A stretch of DNA of 42,192 bases from Solirubrobacterales bacterium (GTDB taxonomy: Bacteria > Actinomycetota > Thermoleophilia > Solirubrobacterales > Solirubrobacteraceae): NCBI GenBank assembly GCA_019241635.1, contig JAFAWR010000385.1, positions 1-42,192 on the forward strand. The letters are read 5' to 3'. Positions 25,185-32,413 of this stretch are shown in pieces. The position numbers and the translations under genes are program-made. The first letter of the stretch is position 1; every line of letters begins with the position of its first letter. The notes below the pieces were generated by a model. It was not told the origin of the DNA. It worked only from the letters and a program-made list of their open reading frames with translations, and ran no database searches.

Positions 25185-25742
25185 TCAGAGATCGAGCGAG
25201 ATCTCGCCCTTGCCGCCATCCGGCGCGACGATCTGCAAGGTAAGCGGGCGGTTCGAGTAGACCGAGGTCGGGAGCTTGAACAGCAGCAGCCCGCCCTGGG
25301 TCGGCCCGAGGCTGGCCGTGGTGTTCGGAGCGGGCTCGATCCCCGACGGACCCAGGGTCTGCTGGGTCCAGGCATACCCGTTGACCGAGGGGTCGAGCTT
25401 GATCGGGGAGAAGTGGTCGCCGTTGGAGTCGAGGATCGTGAAGCTGCTCGCCGTCGGCTGCTCCTGGTTGGTCTGATTCTTGGCCCACAGGAACACGCCG
25501 TACCACAGCTCGTTGGCGTTCGGCTGGCTCGTCCCGGCGGGCAAACCGGCCAGATACTGGCGGTCCTCGGTCGCGTACGGGTTGAGCTCCCGCGAGACCT
25601 GCAGCTGATAGGTGATCGGCCCGGCGTCGACGTACACGCCGTTGTTGAGCACGCTGGTGGGGGACGAGGTCTGGCCGCAGGCGGCCAGCGCAACGGCCAC
25701 CCCCAGGGCGCAGGCGATGATTCGCAGACGGCGGGCGCTCAC
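25185..25742 (-). CDS. Lipoprotein of unknown function
   Basis: A 185-residue putative lipoprotein. The signal peptide RRLRIIACALGVAVALAACG ends in a lipobox (LAAC), so the Cys at position 22 would be lipidated and the protein anchored outside the membrane. The mature part looks like an immunoglobulin-like beta fold of the DUF4352 kind (ITYQLQVSRELNPY, ELWYGVFLWAKNQTNQ, FTILDSNGDHFSPIKLDPSVN, GGLLLFKLPTSVYSNRPLTL), but I would not name the family firmly. It stands alone, convergent with the penicillin-binding protein gene and 29 bp downstream of the SRPBCC gene on the same strand. Confidence 0.75.
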   Translation of the reverse strand: MSARRLRIIACALGVAVALAACGQTSSPTSVLNNGVYVDAGPITYQLQVSRELNPYATEDRQYLAGLPAGTSQPNANELWYGVFLWAKNQTNQEQPTASSFTILDSNGDHFSPIKLDPSVNGYAWTQQTLGPSGIEPAPNTTASLGPTQGGLLLFKLPTSVYSNRPLTLQIVAPDGGKGEISLDL

Positions 25743-25771
25743 GGGCGCCGAAGTGTAATGAGCCTCCGGAC

Positions 25772-26266
25772 TCAGCGACCCGCCACCGTGGCCCGGTGCC
25801 CTCGGTCGCGGTCTTCCTCGAGGATCGACCGCAGCCGCCGCATCGCCCTGCGGGTCTTCCGGCGCATCCAGGCGCTCCCGCCCAGCGCCTCCATCAGGTG
25901 ATCTGAGGGCTGCACCGGCACGGTCTCGATCGTGTACTCGACCCGGGTCGTCCCGCCGGCCCCCGGGGAGAGCGTGTAGGTGCCGAGCATGCGGATCCGG
26001 TTGTACTTGCCGCCCCGCCCGCGCTCGACGATCCGGAACGGCGGCTGGACCTCGGCGAACGTCATGTCGGCCCAGTTGAAGCGGCTGAGCGGAGCCTTGA
26101 GGCGAAAGCGAGCGCCGGCCCCGGCCCCGATCGAGTCCTCGCGGGTCAGGTGCCAGTCGGTCCGGTAGTGGTCGGTGAACTCCGCGTGGTTGGCGATGTC
26201 GGCCAGGTACTCGAAGACCTCCTCGCGAGGTCTGGAGATCGTCGACTCGACGGTGAAGGGCTCCAC
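25772..26266 (-). CDS. SRPBCC family protein (polyketide cyclase/START-like)
   Basis: A 164-residue single-domain protein of the SRPBCC helix-grip fold, which binds hydrophobic ligands; no specific ligand is evident. FTVESTISRPREEVFEYLADIANHAEFTDHY is the classical N-terminal pattern, followed by FRIVERGRGGKYNRIRMLGTYTLSPGAGGTTRVEY. The C-terminal 50 residues are helical and very basic (WMRRKTRRAMRRLRSILEED). I chose GTG 26264-26266 (VEPFTVES), which begins just before the conserved domain. A GTG at 26323 would overlap the end of the upstream zinc-binding gene by 28 nt. The two small genes are probably co-transcribed. Confidence 0.8.
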   Translation of the reverse strand: MEPFTVESTISRPREEVFEYLADIANHAEFTDHYRTDWHLTREDSIGAGAGARFRLKAPLSRFNWADMTFAEVQPPFRIVERGRGGKYNRIRMLGTYTLSPGAGGTTRVEYTIETVPVQPSDHLMEALGGSAWMRRKTRRAMRRLRSILEEDRDRGHRATVAGR

Positions 26267-26295
26267 GTCGGTTGATTCTAGGTTCGGAAGGCGGC

Positions 26296-26577
26296 TCAGG
26301 CGACGCGGCGATCGGTCAGCCACATGCTGTGCCCGAACTCCGGCCCGTGCACGATCCGAGACTCAGTCGCCACCTCGGGTCCCTCGAGCGCTCGGCACAG
26401 CTCGCAGTAGACCGTTCCGGCCTCGTCGAAGTACACCCGCTCGCCGACCAGCGGCGTGCGCCGGCAGCCGTGGCACCGCTCCCGGACGGCGTCGCAATGA
26501 TCGACCGCTCGGCGGACCAGCGCGACCTGCAGCTCGGGGGCCACGTCGTCGAACTGATCCCAGTCCCAATCCGCCAT
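26296..26577 (-). CDS. Small zinc-binding protein, unknown function
   Basis: A 93-residue acidic protein with two CxxC pairs (Cys35/Cys38 in RCHGC and Cys58/Cys61 in YCELC) separated by 19 residues, the layout of a treble-clef or zinc-ribbon knuckle. An additional Cys28 precedes them. The N-terminus is rich in Asp and Trp (MADWDWDQFDD). VYFDEAGTVYCELC suggests a strand leading to the second knuckle, as in LIM or DksA-like fingers. No enzymatic motif is visible. The gene starts with ATG 26577 and is followed by the SRPBCC gene. It is divergent from the zinc-ribbon/FHA gene. Confidence 0.68.
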   Translation of the reverse strand: MADWDWDQFDDVAPELQVALVRRAVDHCDAVRERCHGCRRTPLVGERVYFDEAGTVYCELCRALEGPEVATESRIVHGPEFGHSMWLTDRRVA

Positions 26578-26777
26578 GGACCGATGTTTCGGCGCTGCGC
26601 AGGGGGTTCCTCCCGGGCGCCTTGAGGGGCCCCTTATGGACTGTCGCTAAACAGCGTTGCAGTCCTCCGTCATCCGTCCACAACCTGCGCCGGGGCTTTG
26701 ACTCGGGGGATATCATGGCTGCACCGGCTTGTCCAAGTCGGCAAGTCTGTAGCCCGTAACAAGGAGATCGCGCCTTC

Positions 26778-27365
26778 ATGAAAGCTTGGATGTCGGGCAA
26801 TGTTGCGGGGACCGGAACCTTCAGATGCACGGATTGCGATTACCCCGTGTCGCTCGACGCGGTTGACGAGCTGCCGACCTGTCCGAACTGTGGCGGGACG
26901 GAGTTCGTACGCGCCTCACTGTTCACAACGGCTCAGACGAGCGTCATCGAGGTGACCGGTGAGGACGACGATCAGGGCTGGCTCGAGGAGATGCGCGACG
27001 GGATGCATGAGCCCGGGCAGTACCTGGCCTACCGCGCCGAGGGCGAGATGCCAATCGCCTACGCACTGCAACGTGAGTGGACGCGGATCGGCCGCAGCCT
27101 GGCCGCCGACATCCGCTTCGACGACCCCACGGTGTCGCGCCGGCACGCGCTGATCGTGCGCCAGCCCGACGGCCTGCGGGTCCTCGACGACCGCAGCCTG
27201 AACGGGGTGTTCGTCAACGGCGAGCGGGTCGAGTGGAGCACGCTGGCGGACGGCGACGAGATCGTCATCGGCCGCCACCATCTGCACTTCGTCGACGTGC
27301 CGGTGGTCACGGGCATGCGCTACAGCCACGCCGCCGAGCACGGCGCCACGGCGCAGACCGGCTGA
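26778..27365 (+). CDS. Zinc-ribbon and FHA domain protein
   Basis: A 195-residue protein with two parts. An N-terminal zinc ribbon uses Cys17, Cys20, Cys35 and Cys38 (FRCTDCDYP and PTCPNCGG). A C-terminal forkhead-associated domain (about residues 95-180) has the phosphothreonine-reading residues in IGRSLAADIRFDDPTVSRRHALI and DDRSLNGVFVNGERV. FHA domains bind phosphothreonine peptides made by Ser/Thr kinases; no kinase gene is in the window. An AAGGAG sequence 12 nt upstream of ATG 26778 marks translation initiation. The parA-like gene follows 65 bp downstream on the same strand, so the two may act together (inference). Confidence 0.88.
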   Translation: MKAWMSGNVAGTGTFRCTDCDYPVSLDAVDELPTCPNCGGTEFVRASLFTTAQTSVIEVTGEDDDQGWLEEMRDGMHEPGQYLAYRAEGEMPIAYALQREWTRIGRSLAADIRFDDPTVSRRHALIVRQPDGLRVLDDRSLNGVFVNGERVEWSTLADGDEIVIGRHHLHFVDVPVVTGMRYSHAAEHGATAQTG

Positions 27366-27412
27366 TCTGAGCCGCAACGTTATGGAGACCCGCGGCCGCG
27401 GCGCGGCTGGCC

Positions 27413-27418
27413 TATAGT
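27413..27418 (+). promoter_or_regulatory. -10-like element upstream of the ParA gene
   Basis: TATAGT stands 12 nt before ATG 27431, in an otherwise very GC-rich stretch (GCGGCCGCGGCGCGG precedes it). No convincing -35 hexamer is seen at the right distance. It suggests the ParA gene can be transcribed apart from the FHA gene. Confidence 0.35.
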
Positions 27419-27430
27419 CCTGCTCCGGGT

Positions 27431-28225
27431 ATGGCGTCGACGATCGCGGTTCTCTCCCAGAAGGGCGGCACGGGCAAGACCACGGCCACCCGCACGCTGA
27501 CCGACGTGTTCCGGCGCGTCGATCTGCGCGTGCTCGCCGTGGACCTCGACCCCCAGGGCAACCTGTCCGACTATCTGGACGTCGATCCCGAGGCCTCCCC
27601 CACCATCGGCGATGTCCTGAGCGGCCGGGCCAAGGCCCGCAGCGCCGTGCACGACGGGATCATCCCGGCCAACCTCGGCCTGGCCGAGGCCGAGCTGGCG
27701 CTGGGGGGCAAGATGGGCCGCGAGCTGGCTTTGAAGAAGGCCCTGCGCGACGTCTCGGGCGACTACGACCTGATCATGATCGACTGCCCGCCGGCCCTCG
27801 GCCTGCTCACCGTCAACGCGCTGGTCGCCTCCGACCACGCCCTTATCTCCGCCGAGGCGCAGTACTTCTCGCTGCAGGGGGTCGAGCAGGCGCTCGAGGT
27901 GATCGAGCTGGCCCGCGAGAACCTCAACCCCGACCTCGAGTGGCTGGGGGTCGTGCTGAACATCGCCGACATGCGCACCCGCCACTCGCGCGAGGCTTTC
28001 GACTCGCTGCGCCAGCACTTCGGCGAGAAGTTGCTCGAGACCACGATCCGTGCCTCGATCGCCTACGCCGAGTCGGCCGAGCGGGCCGTGTCGATCCTCG
28101 ACTACCGCCCCGACCTGGCCGCCGACTACCTCGCCGTGGCCGAGGAGCTGCTGGGGCGCCTGGGGCTGGACGGCCCGCGCCGGCGCGCCCGAGCGCTGGC
28201 CAACGAAGTCGTCGGCGTTTCTTAG
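27431..28225 (+). CDS. ParA/MinD-type ATPase (orphan ParA)
   Basis: A 264-residue deviant-Walker ATPase. AVLSQKGGTGKTTATRTL holds the Walker A motif with the signature Lys of the ParA family. VLAVDLDPQGNLSDYL is the Walker A' region, and DYDLIMIDCPPALGLLTVNAL the Walker B region. A typical C-terminal ParA/Soj half follows (SLQGVEQALEVIELARENLNP, GVVLNIADMRTRHSREAFDSL, RASIAYAESAERAVSILDYRP). Such ATPases move or position chromosomes, plasmids or protein complexes. No parB or parS-like repeat is next to it, so it is probably not the chromosomal parAB pair. Its neighbour is an FHA protein. Confidence 0.9.
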   Translation: MASTIAVLSQKGGTGKTTATRTLTDVFRRVDLRVLAVDLDPQGNLSDYLDVDPEASPTIGDVLSGRAKARSAVHDGIIPANLGLAEAELALGGKMGRELALKKALRDVSGDYDLIMIDCPPALGLLTVNALVASDHALISAEAQYFSLQGVEQALEVIELARENLNPDLEWLGVVLNIADMRTRHSREAFDSLRQHFGEKLLETTIRASIAYAESAERAVSILDYRPDLAADYLAVAEELLGRLGLDGPRRRARALANEVVGVS

Positions 28226-28263
28226 CGTCCTCTTAGAGGCCAGGCGGAGACTCCCGCCCGCTC

Positions 28264-28590
28264 ATGGCCGTCGAGTCCTCGATCAGCCGGTTCGGCGCCG
28301 AATCGCGCCTCCGCGCCGAGTACCTGCTCGCGGGGCTCGCGGTGGTCAGCCTGGCGCTGGTTCCGGTCCACATCACGACGATCTACAGTGGCCTGCCCGC
28401 CCATCCGCTGTTCCTGCACGTGCCGGTGACGCTGATCCCGATCGCCACGATCTGGGGGCTCGGGCTGGCGGTGCGGCCGGCCTGGTTCATGCGCACCGGC
28501 GTGCCGCTCGGGGTCCTCACGGTGATCGCGCTGGCGGCCACGTTCCTCACGGTCGGCGCCGGCGAGGCGCTGCAGAGCGCCTTCATCTGA
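28264..28590 (+). CDS. DUF2231-like membrane protein (possibly the N-terminal part of a split gene)
   Basis: A 108-residue protein with three hydrophobic segments (YLLAGLAVVSLALVPVHI, LFLHVPVTLIPIATIWGLGL, VPLGVLTVIALAATFLTVG). The phrase LPAHPLFLHVPVTLIPIA matches the PAHPLLVHFPIALL pattern of DUF2231 membrane proteins. Family members normally have a fourth helix and end in a Gly/Ala/Val/Trp tail. Such a segment is found 10 nt downstream in another frame (next entry), so this gene may have suffered a frameshift. It ends with TGA at 28588-28590. Confidence 0.65.
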   Translation: MAVESSISRFGAESRLRAEYLLAGLAVVSLALVPVHITTIYSGLPAHPLFLHVPVTLIPIATIWGLGLAVRPAWFMRTGVPLGVLTVIALAATFLTVGAGEALQSAFI

Positions 28591-28600
28591 ACGCCGGGCC

Positions 28601-28771
28601 GTGCTCGTGCTGCTGCGCGTCGCGCTCGCCGTCCTGGCCATCGCCTGCGCCTACTTCGTGTTCCACACCGGCGACCTGGGGGCGAAGGCGGTCTGGCAAG
28701 GCCGCCTGTCCGGCGGCCCGCCGGGCGGTGGCGGCGGCACCGTGCAGCAGCTGTTTACCCCCGGCGGCTAA
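28601..28771 (+). CDS. Short membrane ORF: likely C-terminal part of the split DUF2231 gene
   Basis: From GTG 28601 a 56-residue frame encodes one transmembrane helix (VLVLLRVALAVLAIACAYFV) followed by FHTGDLGAKAVWQGRLSGG and a Gly-rich tail. HTGDLGAKAVW looks like the end of DUF2231 proteins (HTGxxGAKxVW/Y). It is shifted by one frame relative to the 28264-28590 reading frame. Either the locus is a broken gene or it encodes two separate pieces that assemble. No separate ribosome binding site is obvious. Confidence 0.45.
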   Translation: MLVLLRVALAVLAIACAYFVFHTGDLGAKAVWQGRLSGGPPGGGGGTVQQLFTPGG

Positions 28772-28834
28772 CCCCCACGCCTGACCCTCACCCGCCGGAG
28801 CCCGCCGAGCTCGCCCGCCAACCCCGCCCCCCAC

Positions 28835-28948
28835 ACGAAAATTCCATCATTCGGGGTGCGGATCGTCGGGAATGACGGATAGTTCGTCCTGGAGACGAAC
28901 GATCCGGCCGCTAGCTCCGATCGCGCGCCGGAATGATGGAATTTTCGT
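28835..28948. repeat. Inverted-repeat element A
   Basis: ACGAAAATTCCATCATTC (28835-28852) is the exact reverse complement of GAATGATGGAATTTTCGT (28931-28948), enclosing 78 bp. Inside, CGGATAGTTCGTC (28876-28888) and GACGAACGATCCG (28894-28906) form a second hairpin with one mismatch and a 5-nt loop. The unit could fold into a branched structure or be a small mobile palindrome. No target-site duplication is clear. Confidence 0.85.
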
Positions 28949-28954
28949 CTCCGC

Positions 28955-28996
28955 GAGGGCCCTGGGACGGCGGCCGAGGGCCCTGGAACGGCGGCC
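28955..28996. repeat. 21-bp tandem pair
   Basis: GAGGGCCCTGGGACGGCGGCC (28955-28975) is followed directly by the same unit with a single change (28976-28996), then by a decayed third start. It lies between elements A and B and shares no obvious sequence with either. Confidence 0.75.
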
Positions 28997-29051
28997 GCGG
29001 GCCTTTGCGAGGACGCCGTAGGACACCCGGACGGGGCGGGGCGGGGGCCCT

Positions 29052-29177
29052 CGGAGGGTGCAGTTTCCGCCATTGGGACGGGCGCTCGCCGCTGGTGACG
29101 GATTCTGCCTCTCAGCGGTGCATTATCCGGAATTCCAGAACGACTCCACTGCTTATTGGCGGAAACTGCACGCTCCG
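29052..29177. repeat. Inverted-repeat element B
   Basis: GTGCAGTTTCCGCCA (29058-29072) pairs exactly with TGGCGGAAACTGCAC (29157-29171). After one mismatch the arms extend by 5 bp (CGGAG with CTCCG), giving 20 of 21 pairs over 29052-29072 and 29157-29177. The enclosed 84 bp include CGCTG/CAGCG and an AT-rich stretch around 29121-29140. Size and layout are close to element A although the sequence differs. Confidence 0.85.
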
Positions 29178-29217
29178 GGGTGAACTGCAACGGGGTCGGA
29201 CCCGGCCGAACGCAGGA

Positions 29218-29991
29218 TCAGACCGAGCGCTGGTAAGAGCGGAACGCGTTGGTCGCGAAGGCCAGGCAGACCATCAACAGCACGGCGAGAAAGCCCGCCC
29301 GCGACGCGGCGAGGCCCCAATCCGGGCTGGCCGAGGTGGCCGTGCGCCCGGCGACGACCGCCCAGTTGACTGGGTTGAAGTCGGCCACGTGCTGCATCCA
29401 CCGGGGAATCAGGTTGGCGGCCAGAAACGTCGAGGAGAGGAAGGTCAAGGGCAGCAGGATGAACTGCGTTGCCCCGATCAGCGCCTCCTCCTGGCGCATG
29501 ATCAGCGCGAAGCCGTTCGACAGGGCGCCGAAGGTCGAGCCGAGCAGGGCCGAGACCGCGAACAGCACGGCGACGCCCCCCACCCCACCCGGAAACGACG
29601 CCCCGTCGATCAGCGCGAGCGCGACGATGATCAACGACTGGATCAGCACCACCACGCCTTCCTTCAGGATTCGGCCGGCGATCAGCGCCTCGCGCCGGAC
29701 CGGCGAGACGAGAAAGCGCGCGGTGACGCCCCGGTTGAGATCGTCGATCAGCGCCATCCCGCTCCATGCCGCGTTGAACATCGCGGTCATCACGACCACG
29801 CCGGGAGCCAGGAACGCGATGTAGGAGTGGCTGTGGAAGCCGGGGATCTCGATCACCCGCTTGAACAGCGCGCCGAACAGCAGCAACCAGATCACCGGCT
29901 GGACGAGCGTCACGGCCACGAACCAGGGCTGGCGCCACAGCTCGCGCAGATGGCGCAGGGTCATGTACAGGGTGTGCCGGATCAGGGTCAT
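29218..29991 (-). CDS. ABC-2 type transporter permease (DrrB-like)
   Basis: A 257-residue integral membrane protein of the ABC-2/DrrB exporter class. RHLRELWRQPWFVAVTLVQP begins the first helix, and VIWLLLFGALFKRV continues it. A conserved loop reads NRGVTARFLVSPVRREALIAGRIL, as in drug and lipid exporters of this class. Four more hydrophobic stretches follow, with QFILLPLTFLSSTFLA and a final FLAVLLMVCLAFATNAF. The family motif FNPVNW is visible (DFNPVNWAV). Its start overlaps the ATPase gene stop by 4 nt (ATGA). The pair probably exports a hydrophobic compound under control of the MarR regulator encoded divergently. Confidence 0.92.
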   Translation of the reverse strand: MTLIRHTLYMTLRHLRELWRQPWFVAVTLVQPVIWLLLFGALFKRVIEIPGFHSHSYIAFLAPGVVVMTAMFNAAWSGMALIDDLNRGVTARFLVSPVRREALIAGRILKEGVVVLIQSLIIVALALIDGASFPGGVGGVAVLFAVSALLGSTFGALSNGFALIMRQEEALIGATQFILLPLTFLSSTFLAANLIPRWMQHVADFNPVNWAVVAGRTATSASPDWGLAASRAGFLAVLLMVCLAFATNAFRSYQRSV

Positions 29992-30956
29992 GAGTGGTCG
30001 CTCTCCGCTTCTGCCGCATCGAACGTGCGGCCGGTGTACTTCAGATAGACGTCATCGAGCGACGGGCGGGCCACCCGGACCGAGGAGACGGCCACGCCGC
30101 CGGCCTCGAGCGCCTGGAGCACCAGCGGCACCGCGCGGCCCCCGTCGTCGGCGCGCGCGCGCAGGACCCGGCCCTCGACGGTCACGTCGCGGACGGCGTC
30201 GAGCGCCGCCAGGGCGCTGGTCACGCGGCCGTTCGACTCGCGCTCGAGGTCGACGTGGATGGCATCGCCGCGCAGCTCGCGCTTGAGCGCGTCGGGAGTG
30301 CCCTCGGCCACGACCTGGCCGCGGTCGACGATCGCCACGCGCTCGGCCAGCTGGTCGGCCTCCTCCAGATAGTGCGTGGTCAAGAGCACGGTCTTGCCCC
30401 GCTCGCGCGCCAGGACCCCGATCTCCGACCACATGTCGGCGCGCACCTCGGGGTCGAGCCCGGTCGTCGGCTCGTCCAGGAACAGCACAGCGGGGTCGTG
30501 GACCAGCGCCATTGCGATGTCGAGGCGCCGCTGCATCCCGCCCGAGTAGCCGCGCGCGACCCGGTCCGCCGCGTCGGCCAGGCCGAAGCGCTCGAGCAGC
30601 TCCTGCGCCCGTTCCTCGAGCGCCCGGCCGCGGATCCCGTGAATCTGGCCCTGCAGCCGCAGGTTTTCGCGGCCGGTGGCCTGGATGTCGACCCCCGAGC
30701 CCTGAGCGACCACGCCGATCGTCCGCCGCACCGCGTCGGGCTGGGCGAGCACGTCGATCCCGGCCACGGTGGCGTGCCCCGCGTCCGGGGTGGTCAGCGT
30801 GGTGAGGATCTTCACCGCGGTCGACTTGCCGGCGCCGTTGGGACCGAGCAGCGCGAACACGCTGCCGGGCGCCACCGCGAACGACAGGCCGTCGAGCGCC
30901 GTCACCCCCTTCGGGTACGTCTTTACGAGACTTTCTGCCTGTATCGCCGTCTCCAC
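29988..30956 (-). CDS. ABC transporter ATP-binding protein (DrrA-like)
   Basis: A 322-residue ATPase of the daunorubicin-resistance DrrA type. Walker A is GPNGAGKST with Lys44, the signature YSGGMQRRLD, Walker B LFLDEPTTGLDP and H-loop TTHYLEEADQLAER. The C-terminal 100 residues carry the DrrA-specific RPSLDDVYLKYTG motif. I chose GTG 30954-30956 because a perfect GGAGG (30965-30969) stands 8 nt upstream. The frame is open to an ATG at 30983, but that start would lie inside the palindromic regulator site. The shorter start also leaves 63 bp for the shared promoter region with the marR gene. Confidence 0.93.
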   Translation of the reverse strand: METAIQAESLVKTYPKGVTALDGLSFAVAPGSVFALLGPNGAGKSTAVKILTTLTTPDAGHATVAGIDVLAQPDAVRRTIGVVAQGSGVDIQATGRENLRLQGQIHGIRGRALEERAQELLERFGLADAADRVARGYSGGMQRRLDIAMALVHDPAVLFLDEPTTGLDPEVRADMWSEIGVLARERGKTVLLTTHYLEEADQLAERVAIVDRGQVVAEGTPDALKRELRGDAIHVDLERESNGRVTSALAALDAVRDVTVEGRVLRARADDGGRAVPLVLQALEAGGVAVSSVRVARPSLDDVYLKYTGRTFDAAEAESDHS

Positions 30957-30970
30957 GGCTGACACCTCCA

Positions 30971-31019
30971 AGCTAAGATTCATTTACTCGCCAAGTATCT
31001 TAGCTTCTAAGAGACTTAG
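30971..31019. promoter_or_regulatory. Likely operator of the MarR regulator
   Basis: AGCTAAGAT (30971-30979) and ATCTTAGCT (30997-31005) are exact inverted repeats with 17 bp between. A second set of short palindromes follows: CTTAG (30999), CTAAG (31007) and CTTAG (31015), 8 bp apart, the last touching the marR ATG. The sites sit in the 63-bp region between divergent starts, as expected for a MarR dimer controlling itself and the exporter. Confidence 0.65.
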
Positions 31020-31532
31020 ATGTCAAGAGAATCTCAACCGCCACCCGACGAGCGACAGCAGCTCTACGCCGAGCTCGGCAACGAGGTCCGCGCCAACCAG
31101 CGCGCCACCGACGTCGTCGACGAGCTGATGACCCAGTTGCTCGGGATCAACCGGACTGATGCCCGCTGCCTGGACATCCTCGATCAGCACGGGAGCATGA
31201 GCGCCGGCGATCTCGCTGAGGCCAGCCGGTTGACCACCGGGGCGATCACCGCCGTGGTCGACCGACTGGAGCGGGCCGGCCTGGCCGGCCGCGTACCCGA
31301 CCCGAAGGACCGCCGCCGCGTGCTGGTCGAGCTGACCCCCAAGGCCTACGCGGTCGCGACCGAGCTGATGGTCGAGCCGATGAGAAGGCTCTACACGCCG
31401 ATGGCCGAGCGCTACAGCGACGAGCAGCTGCGGCTGATCATCGAGTTCACCCGCGAGGGGCGCGAGCTCCAGGAGCGCCACGCCGAGTGGCTCCGCGCGC
31501 GCCTCGAGGAGCGTCGCGCGGCGGACGCCTAG
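31020..31532 (+). CDS. MarR family transcriptional regulator
   Basis: A 170-residue winged-helix regulator. The core runs INRTDARCLDILDQHGSMSAGDLAEASRL, TTGAITAVVDRLERAGLAGRVPDPKDRR, and RVLVELTPKAYAVATEL. The last phrase with DRRRVLVELT is the wing of the MarR family. N- and C-terminal helices form the dimer interface. MarR proteins usually repress the divergent exporter until a ligand binds. Here the gene is divergent from a DrrAB-type exporter across a palindrome-rich 63-bp region. The ATG at 31020 follows directly after a CTTAG motif. Its TAG stop shares a CTAG with the thrB stop. Confidence 0.93.
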   Translation: MSRESQPPPDERQQLYAELGNEVRANQRATDVVDELMTQLLGINRTDARCLDILDQHGSMSAGDLAEASRLTTGAITAVVDRLERAGLAGRVPDPKDRRRVLVELTPKAYAVATELMVEPMRRLYTPMAERYSDEQLRLIIEFTREGRELQERHAEWLRARLEERRAADA

Positions 31533-32413
31533 AGCGAGCGGACATCGGCGCCCTGAGGCTCGAAGCGCCCGCGCATGACGTGCGCCCACCCCGCGGTCTC
31601 CCGCGCCAGCGCCTCGACCAGCGCCCCGGTCTGCTCAAACCGGCACCACACGAGCACGGTCGGCCCCGCGCCCGAGATGGTGGCGCCGAGCGCTCCGAGA
31701 CGCCGGGCGCGGTCGAGCAGGTCGGCCGAGCGGGGATACAGATGGGCCCGCTGGGGCTGGTGCAGGCGGTCCTTTAGCCCGGCGGCGATCAGATCCCAGT
31801 CCGAGGTGGCAAGGCCGAGCATCAGCATCGAGGCGTGGGCCAGATTGAAGACCGCGTCGTCGAGCGGGACGGCGTCGGGTAGCGCGGCGCGGGCCTGATG
31901 GGTGGGGACCGCCGCGTCGGGAACCACCAAGACCGCCTCGAGCCCCATCGGCGGCTCGAACCGGTGGGCCACGGCCCCGTTGCAGACCACGAAGCCGCCC
32001 CGCAGCGCGGCGGCGACGTTGTCGAGGTGGCCCTCGAGCTCGGCGGCCAGCCCGAGCACGTCGGCGTCGAGCTCGAACAGGTGGTCGGCGGCCAGCAGGC
32101 CCGCTACGATCGCCGCCGCGCTCGAGCCGAGCCCGCCCGAAAGCGGGATCTGCGAGGCGATCCGGAACTCAAACCCGTCGGCCGGATGCAGCCGCTCGAA
32201 CGCTCGAACCACCAGGTTCTCGCGCCCCCGGGGCACCCCGAGGTCGGTGTGCACGGCAAAATTTCCCGTCTCCACCACCTCGAGCTCGAGGTGCAGCGCG
32301 AGCGCGGCGGCCAGCGCGTCGAACCCTGGCCCGAGGTTGGCCGAGGAGGCGGGGACGCGGACCAGGCGCCGGCGGCTCAGGCCGGACCCGCCGCTCGCGG
32401 CTCCGGTGCTCAC
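31529..32413 (-). CDS. thrB: Homoserine kinase
   Basis: A 294-residue GHMP kinase that phosphorylates homoserine on the way to threonine. The N-terminal [21 protein letters not shown] is the ThrB signature, and the ATP loop is [20 protein letters not shown]. The C-terminal glycine-rich motif [15 protein letters not shown] completes the family pattern. The start GTG 32411-32413 overlaps the thrC stop by 4 nt (GTGA), which implies coupling and rules out the longer open frame. Last gene of the lysA-hom-qor-thrC-thrB operon. Confidence 0.96.
   Translation of the reverse strand: MSTGAASGGSGLSRRRLVRVPASSANLGPGFDALAAALALHLELEVVETGNFAVHTDLGVPRGRENLVVRAFERLHPADGFEFRIASQIPLSGGLGSSAAAIVAGLLAADHLFELDADVLGLAAELEGHLDNVAAALRGGFVVCNGAVAHRFEPPMGLEAVLVVPDAAVPTHQARAALPDAVPLDDAVFNLAHASMLMLGLATSDWDLIAAGLKDRLHQPQRAHLYPRSADLLDRARRLGALGATISGAGPTVLVWCRFEQTGALVEALARETAGWAHVMRGRFEPQGADVRSL

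Larger units (their letters stand above)
28772..29217. other. Non-coding stretch with inverted and tandem repeats
   Basis: 446 bp without a convincing gene between the split DUF2231 locus and the DrrB-type permease, whose reading directions converge. It contains inverted-repeat element A (28835-28948), a 21-bp tandem pair (28955-28996) and element B (29052-29177). The arms of A are distinctly AT-richer than the surroundings. An open frame across the stretch reads only low-complexity Gly/Arg sequence. Confidence 0.8.

Noticed and set aside
28933-30048. A 371-codon plus-strand frame starting in element A
   Set aside because: It covers the repeat region and runs antisense to the DrrB permease. 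Its composition is Arg/Gln/His-rich with no motif.
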